NCBI GenBank assembly: GCA_045120955.1
Contig: JBGVFH010000035.1
Span: 1 to 52,405, forward strand
Length of the DNA: 52,405 nucleotides
Direction of reading: 5' to 3'
Source: JAZMZS01 sp045120955
Lineage (GTDB): Bacteria > Bacillota > Clostridia > Oscillospirales > CAG-272
Part shown: positions 49,998 to 52,405 of the stretch, piece after piece
Numbering within the stretch: position 1 is the stretch's first letter
Layout: each line of letters opens with the position of its first letter
Translations under genes and position numbers: made by a program
Notes under the pieces: model-generated
Databases searched by the model: none
What the model was told of the DNA's origin: nothing
The model's input: the letters and a program-made list of their open reading frames with translations, nothing else

Positions 49998-50035
49998 AAA
50001 GTGCCAATCAGCACAAACGTGCTAACTGACACTTT
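49998..50035 (-). terminator. Terminator after the 55-residue protein gene
   Basis: Minus-strand hairpin AAAGTG...AGCAC / GTGCT...CACTTT with internal mismatches and a T6 tail. It separates the upstream accessory genes from the SSB-SLOG gene. The stretch 50036-50139 holds a direct repeat AACTCTGATA (50039-50048, 50070-50079) and AACTGTGT / ACACAGTT; no gene. Confidence 0.8.
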
Positions 50036-50139
50036 GAAAACTCTGATAACTGTGTAAGGTCTGCGACCAAACTCTGATACTAACACAGTTACTATAGCAG
50101 AAACTTTCTTAATAGTCAATCATTTCAGCAAAAATGACT

Positions 50140-50307
50140 TTATTCCGGCTTTGCAATGGCCTTTTCAATCTCAGTCTTAGCAAAACCTAAAGCTACTAAA
50201 ACTCGAATCTCATCAAAATGAAAAGAACCACGCTCCGTTTCATTGTTTTTGATCAGCTTCTCAATATCACTAAGCAGCTCATATATCTTTTCTTTATTAG
50301 AACCCAC
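50140..50307 (-). CDS. 55-residue soluble protein, unknown function
   Basis: Starts at GTG 50307, three bases after the stop of the preceding gene, with GGGG about 8 bases upstream. The sequence is MGSNKEKIYELLSDIEKLIK, then a polar spacer, then FDEIRVLVALGFAKTEIEKA to the end; the last part resembles a small UBA-like helix bundle. No membrane segment. Close packing and same strand place it in the accessory operon. It is too short for the usual length cut-off. Confidence 0.65.
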   Translation of the reverse strand: MGSNKEKIYELLSDIEKLIKNNETERGSFHFDEIRVLVALGFAKTEIEKAIAKPE

Positions 50308-50310
50308 AGA

Positions 50311-50757
50311 TTACACCCCATTTCGAATTTCCATCGCATAGTAGTTAAACGTATCGTATCCATTTGCCGTCGGATAAACGGGTGTTTTAACGGAAAGGTA
50401 TACAATAACAGTATCTCCAACCTTTAATTTCTTAATCCGATGCCTTACAGAGATGGTCAGCGAGTTTTCCTCTAATTTTAGTGTAATTTTCTTTACGCGC
50501 CGTCTAATACCTGTAACTTCAATGTTTTCACATATACCGGCAACACTCACGTAATTACCTTTAATGCTATTATATAGTAATACAGCACCCGATACAATGA
50601 GAAGGGTCATAAAGAACAGGCTCGGGAGCCACAAATACACATTACGATAAAAAATCATTATCGTGATAAACAGGAGTAGAAAACCAACTGCTCCAGCAAA
50701 CCGTGATAGAATTTGCCATTGTAACGCCTCGGGTAAGCTCTTGAACTTATCTTTCAT
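50311..50757 (-). CDS. Membrane protein with two helices and a beta domain, unknown function
   Basis: 148 residues from ATG 50757 (AGG eight bases upstream; a GTG at 50766 is less likely). Two adjacent helices (FAGAVGFLLLFITIMIFY, LPSLFFMTLLIVSGAVLLY) form a hairpin, followed by a ~85-residue cytoplasmic beta domain (VAGICENIEVTGIRRRVKKI, KLKVGDTVIVYLSV) resembling an OB or NfeD-like fold. It begins 10 bases after the next upstream gene. Typical of small proteins on integrative elements; no family recognised. Confidence 0.75.
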   Translation of the reverse strand: MKDKFKSLPEALQWQILSRFAGAVGFLLLFITIMIFYRNVYLWLPSLFFMTLLIVSGAVLLYNSIKGNYVSVAGICENIEVTGIRRRVKKITLKLEENSLTISVRHRIKKLKVGDTVIVYLSVKTPVYPTANGYDTFNYYAMEIRNGV

Positions 50758-50767
50758 CAGCTTCACC

Positions 50768-51331
50768 TCACAGTATTACGATTTTTTTATGCTTTAGGAG
50801 TACCATAATGGCTGTAGTAACCTTGTCTCTGCAAGCGGCGTGTTCCATCTGGCATTCCAGAATATTATCAAAGATAGTTTTCTGAGTATAGATGGTCTCC
50901 ACAAGCTTCTGACGATTGTCGGTGTAGAGAAGCTCTTTCGTAGGCTTAATCTGACGCTCGTGCAGGTACACAAGCTCTGCCATACTCAGTCTGATACCGG
51001 CATTGGTCAGCCAATTGAGGATAGACGACTCAAAACGTCCTACTGTCAGATTGACATTGGATCCTGCGGCCGCACAGAGCACGCATCTGGTAAGAATTCT
51101 GTAGCGGGCCAAAAGCGTATCTTCCTTCTCAAATTCCACCAGACCCATTCTATAAAGGTGCTCGACAGCTCGCTCCTGAGATGCATTCTTTGCGGTGTAG
51201 AACCCGCATCTACCATCTAGCCATAACTGAGCTTCGACCCTTGTTAACTGGAATACCTCTCCCCCACGTCCTACATATATGTTACGTTCAGTGGATTTTT
51301 CCTGAACAATGCCTTTTGAAATGTAAATCAT
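50768..51331 (-). CDS. Soluble protein with possible winged-helix part, unknown function
   Basis: 187 residues, no membrane segment. The N-terminal half (VGRGGEVFQLTRVEAQLWLD, ERAVEHLYRMGLVEFEKEDT) resembles a winged helix; the C-terminal half is helical with four Cys residues (LTRCVLCAAAGS, LECQMEHAACRDK), not in a clear zinc pattern. GAGG lies before the ATG. Same strand and tight spacing with the membrane protein gene. I do not recognise a family. Confidence 0.7.
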   Translation of the reverse strand: MIYISKGIVQEKSTERNIYVGRGGEVFQLTRVEAQLWLDGRCGFYTAKNASQERAVEHLYRMGLVEFEKEDTLLARYRILTRCVLCAAAGSNVNLTVGRFESSILNWLTNAGIRLSMAELVYLHERQIKPTKELLYTDNRQKLVETIYTQKTIFDNILECQMEHAACRDKVTTAIMVLLKHKKIVIL

Positions 51332-51389
51332 TATTCTTCACCTCGTATTCTTTTACTATCATTACACGATAAGAAATATGAATTTACAA

Positions 51390-51752
51390 CTAAAGAACAT
51401 ACATAAGAGCAACACAGGCGATAATAACCACAAAAAGCACACCGATTATGATGGCAATCTTCTTAATTAGTTCCTTATCAACGCCTTCTCGTTCGTGGCC
51501 TTCATCTATCGGTCGAACATCTTCATAATAACCGTCATATCCATCATCCACAACAGTTTCGTCTTCAAAGCTACTCTCTGTCTGCTTAATCGGTTTCGTT
51601 CTTTTTTTCATTTTAGAGGTTTTCTTAATCGTGGTTTTTTCTTTTGCTTTTTCCTTCTGCGACTTACCGGAAGGGAGCTGCTTTCCGCATTCAGCGCAAA
51701 AAGAAACGGCGTCCTCAACTAAATCGGCGCCGCAATAGGGACAGAATTTCAT
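51390..51752 (-). CDS. Zinc-ribbon protein with C-terminal membrane helix
   Basis: 120 residues from ATG 51752 (AGGAG 8 bases upstream; GTG 51761 rejected). N-terminal zinc ribbon MKFCPYCGADL...FCAECG, a strongly basic stretch (QKEKAKEKTTIKKTSKMKKR), an acidic stretch, and one helix at the C-terminus (KIAIIIGVLFVVIIACVALM). Same architecture, in short form, as the zinc-ribbon proteins at 6-10 kb. Possibly a tail-anchored partner. Confidence 0.8.
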   Translation of the reverse strand: MKFCPYCGADLVEDAVSFCAECGKQLPSGKSQKEKAKEKTTIKKTSKMKKRTKPIKQTESSFEDETVVDDGYDGYYEDVRPIDEGHEREGVDKELIKKIAIIIGVLFVVIIACVALMYVL

Positions 51753-51780
51753 TACACACACTCCTTTTTTGGGATAATAA

Positions 51781-51810
51781 AAAAGCGGATCCGGTTAAGG
51801 ACCCACTTTT
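51781..51810 (-). terminator. Terminator-like hairpin in the leader of the zinc-ribbon gene
   Basis: Minus strand AAAAGTGGGTCC / GGATCCGCTTTT (two G-U pairs), 6-base loop, T6 tail. It lies between the promoter at 51821-51849 and the gene start, so it may attenuate it, or end the upstream transcript. Confidence 0.65.
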
Positions 51811-51820
51811 GGACGATATT

Positions 51821-51849
51821 AGTATAACACATTATCTTTCACTTGTCAT
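51821..51849 (-). promoter_or_regulatory. Possible promoter of the zinc-ribbon gene operon
   Basis: Minus strand ATGACA (51844-51849), 17 bases, TATACT (51821-51826). The -35 overlaps the end of a 22-bp tandem repeat. Confidence 0.6.
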
Positions 51850-51891
51850 CGGCTTTTTATAGGCGATTTATCGGCGTTTTGTAGGCGTAAT
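51848..51891. repeat. Two 22-bp tandem direct repeats
   Basis: ATCGGCTTTTTATAGGCGAT.. (51848-51869) and ATCGGCGTTTTGTAGGCGTA.. (51870-51891) agree at 17 of 22 positions. They sit just upstream of, and overlap, a promoter -35; possible protein-binding sites or recombinase arm sites. Confidence 0.6.
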
Positions 51892-51925
51892 AGTTCATAC
51901 GCCTTTCTCTTTACTTCAAAATAGA

Positions 51926-52405
51926 TTACTCCTTGGATTTTTTAAGATCATAGACCTTGCCAACCTCGGCAGTACCTTCGCCGCCGATCAGCGTCAATTT
52001 ATCCCCGTCAACTGTATAGGTATATTGACAATCGGTAACATAGTCCAAGGCAAAATCAAGGTACAGAGTACCATCCTCTGCTTTGTATGTAAATTCAAAG
52101 TGATTGGTGCTATCGAGGCACATACAGCCCTTACCCTCGCCATCAAACTCATACTCGGTATATTGGTCGTATTGCCATACGCCGGAAAGATCTGCATTAT
52201 CATTGCTTCCGCCTGCGCAGCTCTTGCAGATCAATACAATAACCAAAACCAACACCACAAGAGCCAATGCAGAAACAACAGCAATTTTGCGCTGACGTGC
52301 TTTGCGTTTTTTTGCACTCATTCGTTTAGGAGATAAGTACCTTCCCGGACGAGTAGTTGTTCGAGCCTGTGGTACTGATTGCCTTTGTGTCGGCCTGTTT
52401 CCATT
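51926..52405 (-). CDS. Anchored lipocalin-like/DUF5640-type protein (N-terminus outside window)
   Basis: The frame is open to the window edge, 28 codons beyond the ATG at 52321, and no ribosome site precedes that ATG, so the true start is probably outside. The visible upstream part is basic and Thr/Pro/Gln-rich (RPTQRQSVPQARTTTRPGRY). Then come KKRKARQRK, a membrane helix (ALALVVLVLVIVLICKS), and a ~95-residue outer beta domain (LSGVWQYDQYTEYEFDGEGK, YTYTVDGDKLTLIGGEGTAE) like small lipocalin/DUF5640 modules of unknown role. A zinc ribbon further upstream, as in its neighbours, is possible but not visible. Confidence 0.75.
   Translation of the reverse strand, partial: NGNRPTQRQSVPQARTTTRPGRYLSPKRMSAKKRKARQRKIAVVSALALVVLVLVIVLICKSCAGGSNDNADLSGVWQYDQYTEYEFDGEGKGCMCLDSTNHFEFTYKAEDGTLYLDFALDYVTDCQYTYTVDGDKLTLIGGEGTAEVGKVYDLKKSKE

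Noticed and set aside
50039..50090. Direct repeat AACTCTGATA and AACTGTGT/ACACAGTT as possible iterons or attachment site
   Set aside because: Only two copies and no replication or integrase gene beside them.
1..52405. CRISPR arrays, tRNA and rRNA genes
   Set aside because: No regularly spaced repeats and no tRNA or rRNA signatures were found on reading both strands; a weak GGTTCG near 33747 is part of the RNase J leader, not a tRNA.

Overview
The window reads as a chromosome segment of an anaerobic, endospore-forming member of the Clostridia (Bacillota), most like the Oscillospiraceae/Ruminococcaceae group. The reasons are sporulation genes (spmA-spmB, dpaA-dpaB, a tiny Cys-rich membrane protein of spore type), a complete F1Fo ATP synthase operon with Na+-type c-subunit residues, a two-gene Suf-like Fe-S system, RNase J, AbrB- and YitT-type proteins, and strong AGGAGG ribosome sites. 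The family-level placement is an inference.

Layout. 1-5.9 kb (+): histidine operon hisD(partial)-C-B-H-A-F-IE-K, mostly with 4-base overlaps. 6.0-13.4 kb (-): five-gene envelope operon of largely undescribed proteins; three carry N-terminal or C-terminal zinc ribbons and one displays half of a solute-binding protein. 13.5-16.0 kb (-): NAD(P)HX repair enzyme and a D-2-hydroxyacid dehydrogenase. 16.1-23.1 kb (-): atpI-B-E-F-H-A-G-D-C behind a near-consensus promoter. 23.2-23.46 kb (+): a gene-free stretch with promoter, pseudoknot-like pairings and terminator, proposed as a structured RNA. 23.5-26.9 kb (-): NCS1 permease, small membrane protein, and an HTH-LicC-LicA fusion (choline activation). 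27.0-31.5 kb: signal peptidase I (+), then (-) a sulfatase-fold membrane enzyme, a YidC-TagF fusion and a small membrane protein. Together 23.5-31.5 kb looks like cell-surface phosphopolymer chemistry. 31.6-34.9 kb (-): Dabb protein, RNase J with a structured leader, spmAB. 35.5-38.5 kb (+): AbrB regulator, SmsC-SmsB-like Fe-S pair, membrane HTH protein. 38.8-44.2 kb: YitT, dpaAB, AraC regulator, Fe/Mn superoxide dismutase, small proteins.

44.3-52.4 kb is accessory in character. It holds a frameshifted MATE pump behind an attenuator with a leader peptide, a displaced 3' fragment of ribosomal protein L1 (rplA), an ADP-ribosylglycohydrolase-like lipoprotein, a truncated IS3-type transposase gene, and a minus-strand module with an SSB-SLOG fusion, small proteins and zinc-ribbon or anchored proteins running off the window end.

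The best candidates for undescribed biology are: (1) a repeated ~106-bp element in three same-strand copies, each running straight into a different intrinsic terminator and carrying a conserved C-rich motif (possible sRNA family); (2) the pseudoknotted RNA at 23.2 kb; (3) the YidC-TagF fusion; (4) the SSB-SLOG fusion with paired inverted repeats at its promoter; (5) the zinc-ribbon operon with the one-lobed binding protein. All assignments come from reading the sequence; no database search was run.
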